Positions 46,001 to 57,500 of a stretch of DNA of 64,000 nucleotides are shown here, in pieces. How positions within the stretch are numbered: the stretch's first letter is position 1; each line of letters begins with the position of its first letter. A model generated the notes under the pieces. It did no database searches. It was given only the letters and a program-made list of their open reading frames with translations, and was not told the origin of the DNA. Both the position numbers and the translations under genes were made by a program. Source of the stretch: Ciona intestinalis (Eukaryota > Chordata > Ascidiacea > Phlebobranchia > Cionidae); assembly GCF_000224145.3 (NCBI RefSeq), contig NW_004190363.2, positions 26,103-90,102 of the forward strand, read 5' to 3'.

Positions 46001-48443
46001 GCGTGTGGAGTCATTGATATTGCCGTTCAATATTCAATATCGGATCGCAAACTTCAAATCACGATCATCGAAGCCAAGGAGTTGCCATCCAAGGATAGAG
46101 GAGGGGCAAGCATTATACAGGTTGGGGAACATTACTTTATATTTATAACTTTATTTTTCTTGGTAACATTTCTTGATATTTAATTTAATTTTGACGTTTT
46201 TTTTATGTTAAATTATAAACTATTAAATGGCCAAGTAATTTTTTTTTGACAATGCCTTTTAATTTTTAACGACTTACTTTTGGTTGCTAATTTTTTTATC
46301 TGTATAAGTAAACCTAAGTATAATTTAATGTCAATGTTATTCAATATCTTACATACCTTTTTACCACCTTGCTAAAGGTACAGTCATTACATTGATTTGA
46401 ATTATATACACAATGAATGTAATTTTATACACCACCAAAGCGAACTAATGTACCACCAATTCACCTCATGTCATCACTCACCAGGTTCGAGCTGTTATGT
46501 TACCAGCGAAGAGGAAACGATACAAGACAAAGGTCCAGCACATCAACTCTTCAAGGTTCGCTGAAACTTTTAAAGTTTCACAAGTTTCCCCCGAAGAACT
46601 TAGAAGACTTGGGTTGAGGGTTCGTTTGTATGGGATAGGGAAGGTAGGATATGAATACATATGTTTATGTTTGAGTACTAGTGATCTAGACGCAGCATGC
46701 TAGTGAAAATGCACTTTGGTAAAGTTATATATAGCATATTTAGAAAGTGCATAATTAGAAAGTGTTTTAACAATTTCAAATTCTAATAAACAGAATATGT
46801 AATTAAAAAACGTTTAAAACAGTGCAGTTACATTGATCATACATTTAAAAAAAATAGTTTAAACATATAATATAAAAATTAAAAAATAAAATATATTTAG
46901 CTATTTTCGTTTCAACTAACAGTATCTGTTGTTAAAGGTACGGGATCGTTTGATTGGTGAAGCTACCGTGAGATTCGACGAATTAAATCTCATCAGAGAC
47001 CCTCAGTTGACGGTGACTTTACAACTTGAACCAAGGACAGATGTTAATGTAGGTTCACTGGTTTCAACACTTTGTTAAATTAAGCCAGATTAATATTAAT
47101 ATCACAACACCTTACATGAATTGAACACAGATTTTCTAGTCAGTTTTTTTTATATATTTCTGTTTAAAATTAGAACCAGTAATATACAAAACGTTTATGT
47201 ATAAGACTATGTGATAAGGCATTTGTGAGAATTAATCTATGTTTGTCATTTTGTGACCACATCTTAGTTACAGCTGTACACTGTGAACTGTGGTTGAAAT
47301 ATATTTAAAACAACTGTTTTAATACCAACATATATGTTTTAATCCAAACATACTTGATGTTATTTATAAGCGAGGAGATCAACTTGATGTGACAGGATCG
47401 CAAGGTTACATCGACACATCATCAGTTGCAACACTCGCACATGGAGGTAGTCTACCAGAGTTATTGTTGTCTTTGTCGTATAATGAGATGACTGGCAGGT
47501 TGTGTGTTGAGGTCGTGAAAGGTTCACACTTCAGGAACTTGGCAATGAGCAAGCCACCTGGTAAATATAGCTTTCTTAGGTTAATTATGCATGAGCTGTT
47601 GATTTGTATGTGTTGGTTGTTTTAAAACAGCGTAAGTTTTTAACCCATAGTTCAGATACCTTTTTGGTTGAAAATTTGTTTACCTTTTGATGCTGTTTAC
47701 CTTTTTTCTCTACAACCTGTCTTAAGATAAATAGTTTGTTAGTACAGGATTGTTTAATATTTTAATTGAGAGATTTTTATTCTCTTTATACAAAAGGCTT
47801 AGTGTCCACAATGTTCAATGCTAAATATATTTTGTAAAGTGTAGGGATTTCTTCAAATAGAAAAACAATATTTTTCGCTCAATTTATAAAAACTCCAGCA
47901 CAAACAAACTCATATTTATTAACTTAACAAAGTTTTATTCAATAGATACATTTGTGAAGTTAGTTTTGTTGAATTCTTCGTGCCAAGAAATGGCTCAAAG
48001 CAAAACAACAATCCGTCGATCACAACCTAACCCTGTGTTTAAGGAACCTTTCTATTTTCAAGTAATTTATTTATTTATAAACAATAACAACCCTACTGTG
48101 GTTAATGTGCTGCAACATATACCAATTTCCAATATCATTTAAAAACTATAACAGTAAATCCATGCTTGAAGCCCAGTCCACCGCTACATAAGCAAATAAA
48201 TTTGGGAAGCCCTGCGGTATAAATGTAAACCTGTATTTATATCAGGTTGCGCTGTTCCAACTTGTAGAAGTTTCACTCATGGTGAGTGTTTATTCATCGA
48301 AAACAATCAAGAAGAAAGAAATGTTAGGATGGATATCACTTGGTCAGAACAGCAGCAGTGAAGCAGATGAGCAACACTGGCTTGAAATGAAAGAAGCGAA
48401 GGGCAACACTGTTAGCAGATGGCATACTCTCATTGAATCTTAA
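40075..48443 (+). CDS. SYT14/16-like: synaptotagmin-14/16-like tandem C2 protein (13 exons)
   Basis: Exons: 40075-40105, 40809-40967, 43288-43593, 43923-44042, 45049-45138, 45304-45359, 45582-45686, 45908-46120, 46485-46643, 46938-47048, 47371-47560, 47946-48061, 48246-48443; all phases agree and give 617 residues. One transmembrane helix (about 12-35, VIFLSVIVGITAFLVVFY) is followed by a Cys cluster (CFKNCGGC), a possible palmitoylation site. A long acidic, Ser-rich linker (DDSDSDSSDDSEEE) precedes C2A (about 310-450) and C2B (about 475-617). The ending GWISLGQNSSSE...RWHTLIES is diagnostic of SYT14/16, a group that binds phospholipid without calcium. Consistent with this, the C2A loop 1 Asp of the SDPY motif is replaced (GGASIIQV). 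An optional exon near 42128 (frame DKNKKQPTETL) could be spliced between exons 2 and 3. The first exon is supported by frame and an upstream stop only. Confidence 0.88.
40228..40740. mobile_element. two decayed MITE copies in synaptotagmin intron 1
   Basis: Copy 1 (about 40228-40410) starts GGTTAGGGTAAGATAGAACA and ends ACCTCATCTTACC. Copy 2 (about 40610-40738) keeps ACCCTGATCGTGTTTTTAAC and ends CGCCCACCCTACTATA, with its left end eroded. Confidence 0.65.
41838..42030. mobile_element. MITE copy in synaptotagmin intron 2
   Basis: Ends are ATGTGGGATGGGAAAGACGG and TTTACCCCACCCTACTATAT. The interior is in reverse orientation relative to the 511-708 copy (CACTATCAAAATATCCTGAT, AGAAGTCGTAAGAATACGG). 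Confidence 0.7.
44080..44175 (-). repeat. SINE tail in synaptotagmin intron 4
   Basis: Reverse SINE body: GGGTGTTCTGTATCATATAC, CTTGTGCTTCTACAAGTTAC, CACATATGTAACTT. Confidence 0.6.
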
Positions 48444-48713
48444 CCTTTTTACCTTTTATTGCACAAATACTGAAGCCTTGTATCTTAAGATTATTTTATA
48501 TAAACAGTTTTAATGTTTTATTTATCTGGCAGGATGTGGCTGTTACATTACATGCAGCATGTTTGGAACTGCCACCTCAATAAAACTATTTCTTTTTCTT
48601 TTATTATTGTACAAATTGCACAAGATACCGATTGAACAGACGATCAAAAGTGGATTTTACAAATAAAATAATCTCATCGTGGCAAATCTCTTATGGCATC
48701 AAATATAACGTGA

Positions 48714-51700
48714 TCATAATTCATCCTTGGAATTTTGATTGATCTTCTTAGCTTGGTGGGCTGGGGATAAAGATGATTGTTCTTTAGATTGTTTGTTTCA
48801 AGTATTTATGTAAACATAGTGTACTTTATGCTTACTGTCCAGTTTTAACATGGGTGTCATACTATACACCTTACATACATGGTGTATTCATACACGTTAT
48901 GCTCACTGTCGAGTTATAACATGGGTGTCTTCTTATACACCAGACACACATGATGTATTCATACACCTTTTGCTCACTGTCCAGTTTTAACATGTGTTTC
49001 TCCTCATACACCAGACATACATGGTGTATTCATACATATCTTGCTTACTGTCGACTTATAACATGGTGGTCTTTCCATATACCAGACACGCATGGTGTAT
49101 TCATAAACCTGTTGCTCACTGCCGACTTATAACATGAGTGACTCATCAAAACTGTACCTGTAACATCTGCAAGCAAACTGTCTTGGAATCTTTCCAAAAC
49201 CTTCTCCATATTTCCCTTTACTTCAGCCACTGTGCATCGACCGTCATTGTCCGAATCCAAAGTCTCAAAGATCCATTGAGCCCCGGCCATCGAACCCTCG
49301 TGTGAATGATATTTCTCCATGAAACTTTCTTTCGATAATTCAAGAGAACTCAGAATAGTTTTCCTGGAAAAAAACAAACACATTAATTGTTGGTAAATTG
49401 TTTATTACTTTACACAAGTATTCTATTTAAAAGACATGATAAAATTTATATTAGCACTATTGTATGTGTATTAATAATGTTATATTATATTCAAGTTATA
49501 ATGTATTAGCAATGCTTAGTTATTACACATTTACATTCTTTTACATTCATTCATTTTTGCCAAATATTCATTCAAATCACATTTAGCCATTTATATAAAG
49601 ACACTGCTTTTGTTTTAGATTATTTTCCAATACATCTTATTTATGTTAACTTATTAGTCAGTAGTTTTAACTAAATGTTAAATTTTGTGAAAATTGTTTA
49701 AATTATTCTATTTTAAACTTACCTAACAAGATTGGGATGAAGATGTAAGAATTCATATTGATCGGTATTAGCAGGATCGGGATCTTTTATATCCGATATT
49801 TTCTTCAGTGTGTCTACTGTCATATCCTCAAGTTGACTACAATCATAATATCCAATATTATCAGGATCAATGAGGTCCATGATCTGAAATGTGATTGGTT
49901 GGTTTAAATTTAAATCAACCAATGTGAACGCAGAAATTTCAAGTAAAATATCTTGGTTGAATATGATTACACTATAGTTTAATTACAGCTATCTTAATTT
50001 GTTTTCCGGTATAAATTTTAGACTAATCTCTGGTAAATATATACTTTCTGGCCCTAAATGGATCATTAAAATATCTGTAACAAAATTTTCTGAAAGTGTG
50101 AAATTTTATTTCTTGCAGACATAACATTTTATGTTTTTAAACATAAACCAACAATTATTTTAAATTCCATTTAAATATTCACCGCTTTAGCTCTTTGCTT
50201 CATAATCTCGATATTTTCATCAGGAATCTCGTATTCATCTGCATCCACCTTGAGTGTTCCTTTGTAAGCTTCTTCCTCCACATCCAACCCAGATATCATG
50301 TCTTCCTCGAACATCTCAAGTGTTAGTTTCCCCTCTGCATGTTTGCACTTCATCTCAAGCTCATCTCTGATCATGATTATTGTAAAGAAAAATTTTTATC
50401 ATCATTACTATTGTGAATATTACCTTCATGATTGTGATCTTCATGATTATCTGTTATTATGATCATGATTTTCATGGACATTAAATTTAATGATCATGAA
50501 TTTTGTGAACATTAATTTCATGGGTTGGCTATTTGTTTTCATGATTATTAGTTTTCATTAACATTAATTTTTATGATTGTTTAATTTTTTCATTGTGATT
50601 TACTTAATTTTTTTCATAAAATTCAAAAAGGTGTAGAGAAATAATAGTATAACATAATTACGCAAAATTTCACTTTAACCAGAAGAGCAATTTACGTATA
50701 AATTCTCACTTTAACTCAAATGGATCTGCATTTCCCATAGTTTGAGCCTCAAACCCGTCGTATGTCCACACCATCGGTACCTCACTTAACAACTCTGAAG
50801 GAGGAACTCCCTCCTTGGGGCAGCCTTTGGGATTAAAATCATTCAAGCGCGAAAACAAGATGCTCACAGCCAAGTTTTTCGCTCCGTAGGATCGAACCTG
50901 GTGCCAATGTCCTGTGATTGGTAAGATTGGTACGTTATATAGGTGCCCAAATTTTTGTTATCTAGTACTACAATATATATTTCAATATGTCCTACATAGT
51001 ATATTACTGAAGTTATACATTGTTTAACTTGTATTTCGGTCACATAGGCCCACAATAGCAGCATCAAACCTTGAACCTCTACCCTCTTGGTTTAACCCAA
51101 ACCACTATCCAACAATAATAAACATGAAGTTGCCTCCAAAAACATCTTCAGCAAATCCCATCAACAAATATTAACCTTTAGGAAGAAACAGACAATCTCC
51201 TGCAGATACATTCGCGTAATACCACGGTACTTCTTTGAATTCCGGAAATTCTATCAAATCAACTTTGTTCACATTGATTAGTGTGTACCCGCCATATGGT
51301 GAACCTGTAATTATATGATTTTGATGTTCAATCAGAAATAGTAAGTCAATGACTCAATGGTATCATTATCGAGCAGGTAACACGGTATCTTTTGGTTCTG
51401 ATGGAAACCCCTAACAAATGTGCCATCGAAAAATCTACCAAACGTAATTTTCCAGATACCAATTATTTGATAATACATTTCAACATATTATAAACAAATG
51501 CACTTTCGGAAATAATTTCTTCCAAAAATACAAAATACAAATTTTAAACTCAAATCATAGAGTATTATAACATCATAAAAGAAACAACGAACCACTTTCT
51601 ACAGCAACAGGCAGAAGGTCCTGATGCACAGGGTCAATCAGAATCCAATCTTTTGTTCCGTTCAAAAGACAATTGAATGCATTGTCTGCATCTCTGTTTT

Positions 51701-53156
51701 GTTCAACAAAGGATTTTAATCATTAAATAGTTTATTACATTTATTTGTTATTGTTATTTTGCTCCTCAAAAAACAGGATTTTTTAAAAATCTGAGTCTTT
51801 TACTGGTCTTCTTTTATTTTTAAAGCATTTAGTTACTTTACGCAATGCCAACCTGTGCAACAAACTCTTTGTGTTTCCTGAACTCATCCAAATATTTGCT
51901 TCCAGAATTCTTTCCCGGAATGAACCACATAAGATTGGTTGGGGGACTGTTACTTCTTCTGAGAGTGGGTCAGGTAACTGTGACACCATGTACTTGTCAT
52001 GCTCAATATAGGTGTCAAGGAATCGTCGCATGGAGTCTTGACCCATACCACGGTCACCCTCAGGTTTGAAGTCTTTTTCATATTTGCTTTCAAGTTTCAC
52101 CTGTAAATAAATGAGTTTTTGTAAAAAAACATTAGAATCTTGAAAAAGGCTTGCCAAAAACACCCACAGTCTAGCATGGTAGCAGCATTGAACTCTGTAT
52201 GCTCATTTACAAGGTTATAACCTTCAGGCCTATTAAAATTTTTAACCAAATCTGGGGTACACTGTTTGAATGTTGTAAATGTAATAAACTTTGGCTCTGC
52301 TTGTTTGTATAGACACTTTGCAGAAAAATTGTTTATGGTACAAAGCCTTGGTGCGGTAAACTGTAATGACACCCCTATTTTAAAAATTGTTTTAACATGT
52401 TATGCCAGCACCTCTATTGTTACACCTATGAAACTAATAATACTGTAAATAATTACCCTCAAATCCCCATAGTTTTCTTTCATGTATTCATCTGTCCATT
52501 TCAGCCTTGCAGGCATATCCAATGCAATTCCCTTCAACAAGACTGGTTTGCCCAAACTACAATAATCCTCCCAGAACTTTTGTGGGGTGGGAACTTCAGC
52601 TGAGTTTAAATGAAAAAGTTAGCTTGAAGAGTTGAAGGTAATTTGATACAATTATTTGAAAGTGCACTTTATAAAATGATGGAATTAAACTTCCAAAAAT
52701 ATTATTATCGTTGGACTGAGTGATAATTCTCAGCACTATTGCAAAGTGGTTAGACCCTCTAGCCCAGAGGTTACAGGTTCGAGGTGCAGTGATGCTACCA
52801 TTTTAAGTGAATGTGTTCTTAAGCAAGACACTTAACTGCAATTCACCCAACTAATAGGTCCATTATAGTTTATCTGAATTGTCAGCCATATATTAGTTTC
52901 AATACATTATTGGTTATTTCCAAAATCTACACAAAAATGGTCACAAAATATATTTAACAATGCAGTAGAAACATACAAATACACAGTATTAGTTACATTA
53001 TATAAACTAAACAGTAAATTTCTTACTTAAAACATCAATGTGGCCTTCAGCTGGTCTATGAAAGCCCAACCACTCATTATGACCACGTGGAACACTCTCT
53101 ACACTTAGTGCAACTTGCACATAAATACAAACACCAACAATATAAAACAACATCAT
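48714..53156 (-). CDS. ER-targeted JmjC (cupin) protein with EF-hands and KDEL (10 exons)
   Basis: Exons: 53156-53027, 52599-52457, 52100-51853, 51693-51593, 51304-51176, 50911-50716, 50366-50183, 49883-49723, 49363-49158, 48760-48714, giving 514 residues with consistent phases. An N-terminal hydrophobic segment (MMLFYIVGVCIYVQVALS) looks like a signal peptide. The JmjC/cupin_8 domain covers about 60-290, with iron ligands H173-x-D175 (LLHRDADN) and H254 (PKGHWHQV), so it is predicted to be an active Fe(II)/2-oxoglutarate hydroxylase. After an acidic segment come two EF-hand loops: 383-394 (DPDNIGYYD, imperfect) and 467-478 (DSDNDGRCTVAE, canonical). The last exon ends NSKDEL, the ER-retrieval signal. 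Start, retention signal and calcium sites together imply an ER-luminal, calcium-linked hydroxylase. Substrate unknown. An acceptor-like CTTTCAG 14 nt before the ATG could be a trans-splice site. Confidence 0.9.
48839..49140. repeat. minisatellite of about 70-bp units (4-5 copies)
   Basis: Unit starts (CCAGTTTTAACAT or CGAGTTATAACAT) fall at 48839, 48910, 48979, 49052 and 49123, giving periods of 69-73 bp. Each unit holds TAACATGGGTGTC, TATACACCAGACACACATG, GTGTATTCATACAC and TGCTCACTGTC. It lies in the last intron of the JmjC gene, 18 bp from its 3' edge of the penultimate exon. Diverged units occur at 20745-20885 and about 40980-41095. Confidence 0.8.
51030..51110 (-). repeat. SINE head in JmjC intron 5
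   Basis: The reversed tRNA-like head is present: CCCACAATAGCAGCATCAAA, CCTTGAACCTCTACCCTC and AACCACTATCC. Confidence 0.6.
52730..52890 (+). repeat. SINE copy with intact tRNA-like head in JmjC intron 1
   Basis: GCACTATTGCAAAGTGGTTAG corresponds to the A-box region, and GGTTACAGGTTCGAGGTGCA contains a good B box. CTTAAGCAAGACACTTAACT and AATTGTCAGCC follow. It is one of the least decayed heads in the window. Confidence 0.75.
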
Positions 53157-54583
53157 ATAATTGAGTCTGAAAGTATAAGAAATAATCAATTGTTTAAACT
53201 AAATGTATCAGAACTAATTTAACAAAGATGTTTTTTATACAACAACCTATAAATAAATAGTATCTTATTGCAAAACAAACCGTTCAATAATGCTAAACTC
53301 AACATAAAACATTTCCGACAATGTGACAAGCTTTTCATCATGGGAAATTCATTTTTGGGGGAATTCCACATTTTACTTTCGTCAAACAATGAATATTGCT
53401 TACGCATGGTTTACTTTGAGTCTACATTAAAGACCTTCACAACTTTAAAGTAAAACCATTATGTTTGAAAACCAATAAAACCAATTTTTTTTTTCTTAAC
53501 TTCATTTAGCAATGACAACTACGGTCTTAACTTTCCGTATTTAACGATAAACTGAATTACTGAAAGCATAATGTGGAGCTCGTAGCTTTCTATTTAAAAC
53601 GAAAGTAACATCCAGTATAAAACGCAAGCTTAGTCCAATGGCCCCAACTTTGTTTAATCACTTAGATTATCCTACACAGAATCTTAACGATTGTTTGAAC
53701 TACGTTCGAACCAACAAGAGCTGTCTAAGTTTGTCGAGTCTGATAAAACTCACGTTCGCTCCATACACATCAACCAAGCATTACGTTTTACATTTCCGTA
53801 CACTGCAGTATATGTAACAAACTAATTGCCACAAACTACATGTATCTCGAAGGTTATCAGCTGTTGATAGATTACATAATTCTGTAACGCTTTTACTGAA
53901 GTATATTTTACACATGGCGTGTTTTAACGACTGCTGTCATTTTGTTGCTAATTCCCTCGCTATAATCCTTGTGTTCAAACAAAAAGCAATAATAAATTTA
54001 CCCGTTCGTATATGAACAATGAAACATCTAACTCAATCTTCGTATATAAGGAGACAGCTTCTAAGTAACTTACAGCCTCTGTCTTACTAGCAAGCCTAAT
54101 TCGCTGAGAAGAATAATCCTAAACCGAAGCAGATGCCAGTGCAACAACGGAAAGCAATTGGGGATTTAGGAAATCCTGTTTGCATAGCATGAGGCACGAC
54201 GTCAAATGTTCCACGCATACCAATATATTCCATTCTTAAACGAATTAAAAAAATTAGGTCGTATTTTTATACACGCACTAACATAGTGATACTGGGGTAA
54301 GATGGGACATGTTTTTTTTCTCCTTTATTGTCCCATTTAGTAGTAAACAAAGAATACTTACAGAGCTATGTAGCCGTACCCTCACTACTCTAAAACAGCG
54401 TTGTTAATTGTTCAAAACACGACGAGGAAATGTGAGATTTAAGTACTAACGTTATAAAACTTTTCCAACACTACTATAAAAACTAATTCCGCGAATTGGG
54501 TCGTATTTGTATTAGCGCACATAAACAACAAAGAATCGTCCATTTAGCAATATAACAGCATGATGCGTCTTGATATGACGTAT
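53157..54583. other. spacer between the JmjC gene and COQ6
   Basis: No gene recognised. A MITE with one worn end lies at about 54290-54480. A dispersed repeat (GTTTTAACGACTGCTGTCAT, TTGTTGCTAATTCCC) at 53920-53990 is related to pieces at 18790-18865 and 20108-20185. The JmjC promoter lies at the left end. Confidence 0.5.
54290..54480. mobile_element. decayed MITE upstream of the JmjC gene
   Basis: The left end ACTGGGGTAAGATGGGACAT is clear. The interior keeps TAGTAAACAAAGAATACTTA and GTTGTTAATTGTTCAAAACA. The right inverted end is lost. Confidence 0.6.
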
Positions 54584-57500
54584 TTATATGACAGCTTCTT
54601 TAATAAATCGTTCCTGGAAAATAAAGTTACATATGAAAAAACCTCCCTTACTGCGGGCATGCGTGTCCTTGGGGAAGACACTTAGCAACAATTGCTTCAA
54701 CCCAGTAGTCACCAATGGACTATACAAGTTGTCCAAATGCAATATATTGTATCAAAAAGAATAAAATACCCCAAACTAAGTACCCGCAAAGTCATATATA
54801 GACATATTAACTCAGACGCAAGCACTATTCTTGAAATAGAACACCTATGTTATACCAAATGTCATTGGCCCTATACGCAAAAAGAAATAAGTTACATTTA
54901 TTCATTGCCTTGAACTTCTATTGGTTTAAAAACTATATAGCTAAGTAAGGACATAATCATAATCCAGGAAATATTGAAAACCTTAATCGGCTCGAGTCTG
55001 TTGAATATGATGGAACCAACTGTTCGTAGAACAACTGCAGGAAGTTTGTCGGTTGAATAAAGCTTCTTAATCCCATCCACAGCAGTTAACATGGGGAGAT
55101 TGCCTCGCTGTCTGTCACTTTCGTATCTTAGTAAACTTTCAAGGGAACCTGGGAATTAAATGTTTGGCAAGTTGGTTTTACCTTGGAGTCTTGCCCGGCA
55201 ACCATGTTGCTAGGAGCAAACTACTTGAAGTTCCTTTCAGTGTTCTGGTATGTTAGAAATGTTTGATTTTTACAGAACTAGCAATCTTTTTACATTTTTA
55301 TAAATTTCTTCCATATCTCCCATACTCTTTTAAAGCTGTTTATAAAAGTCAAAATTGTTAAAGAACAGTTTCTTCCAATATAGGACTTTCATTCTGTCTA
55401 CTTAAAACTGTGTAAAATATTTTTTAAGTCTAAAATTTATTTGGAAAGATTATTCATCCATTGTTTCTGTCATGCATGAGATAATTCTGGGGTAAACAGC
55501 TGTTCTGCTATTGAAATGTAAATTTTAGCAGAATAAACGAATGTAACGCAGTTGTTATAACACAGGGTATTCTGTTTCATACACCCCGTGTTTTTTAACA
55601 AGTTGTCATGTAGTGTATCTTGTGGAATGAAGTTTTATTATACCTATGTTTTATCTGCTATATGGCAAGACACCATAGCCGTGTACCACACAAGGATGCC
55701 CATGCTAGGATAAACAAGTTACATTGGTTCATTCCTAACCCACCACCCACACTCACCAATATCCATTCCATTATATAATGAAGTTTCAACAACATCAAGT
55801 AACGACTTAACATCCCGCATACCGAGGTTCAAACCTTGCCCTGCTAGTGGGTGGATTCTATGGGAAAATATATTGATATACAAGTTGTGTTTGGTGGAAT
55901 AAGGTAATAAGTGTATACTATGCCCCCTCATGCTCAAAAAGTTTTTATGAAATATTAAATTGTGCACCCTCATGGAAAATCATTCAGCCACAATGGTTAG
56001 CAAGTTTGCATCTTGCCCAACGAATACAGGTTTGAGGCTCAGGTTGGCGCTACCCCTACCACCATTGTGGATATTTGTGTCTTTTGGCAAGGCACTTAAC
56101 TGCAGTTTGTTAAAAGTCAACAGATATTTAATATATTCCTAACCAGATTGCTAACCTGTGAATTGCATCTCCAATAAAAGCAAGTCTTGGTCTAACATAT
56201 TCATCTGAATGTGAAAAACCAAGTGGAAAACTGAAGACACCTCCTTGTACACCTGATATACTTGGTGGATATTGAAGGCTGGAGATTGAACTTTCATCTG
56301 GAAGTTAAGTTAAACAAAGCAGTGATTATTAATAAAGGTGTTTGTATTAATAAATTACCAACCAGGTTGTAGCTTTATTATTTTAGTTGCGTTTTTAACA
56401 GAAACTAATGCTGAATTACTAACTTCCCTTTAGTTTCAGAAATTTTAAAATCATTAGCACAAACAATTTAATTCACTCTATTTACATATATAATACAAAG
56501 TGGTAAAAATTCTAATTGCATTTAATATTTAATGTAACAAACTATTTTACCAGAGGTGAACAAGTTAAGACAGGTTTGCGTCATCTCTTGTAACATTTCA
56601 ACTGATTTATCTCGAGGATATTCTTTCCACTGTAGAATATATTCAATAAATGTATGGAAATGGACTATATGTACATAAACACAACACCTTGCAGCCACTT
56701 ATAAGTTGTAATGTAAGTAACTTTGTACGTGTTTGGTATTTCCGTATGGCTGACTATTTAGACAAGCCATTAGTGATCACTTGGTTGGAGCAATTGCCCA
56801 AAATATCCAAAGGTGCCCCATGCTCACAAAAAATGTCAGGGACAACCCTTGTTACGTAAGCGCATTAATGTTTGTTAAGTATATTTGCATTGACCATGCC
56901 CAGTATTCAAAGTTACAATTCAAGCAATTCCAACACTCAGCCAGACAAGTCACAATATGCAACTTACGAAGGCATTGTTTATCTGATTCACAAAATCTTC
57001 AGTTGAAATATTCTTGAGTTCTTCTGCATGATCACGTGATGTGCTCCACACCAATGAGCTGCTCGTATTACTTAATGGAAGCAATGCTATTGGTCCTATG
57101 ATGTTTAAGCTCTTTTAGAATCACAAAGATACCAGATTTTGGTATTAAGTGTTGTTTACTATCAAAATGTAAAGATACGGTCATATACTTTTTTAATACT
57201 ATTTCTGTATTACCAAATGGGATATGAACCGTTATACCTACTGTATAACATAAATTTGACAAACTTAACTTTATAGTTTAATGTTCGGAAAATATTATTT
57301 GCATTCTGTAACTTACCACTTGGTAAAAATCGCTGCCAGGCAACAAAATTATCACAAGGTTCGTGAAAGTTTAATGTTGCCACCACAGCGTGTTGATTGT
57401 AATTCCATTTCAACTTGTTCATGTTCAAACATCGAGATATGAATGAATTATCACCGTCGGCTGCAATCTGTTAGAGATAAAGGAGCTTATTTTATTCATT

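Noticed and set aside
48839-49140. Possible CRISPR-like array
   Set aside because: Units are contiguous 70-bp tandem repeats without distinct spacers in a eukaryotic intron, so it is a minisatellite.
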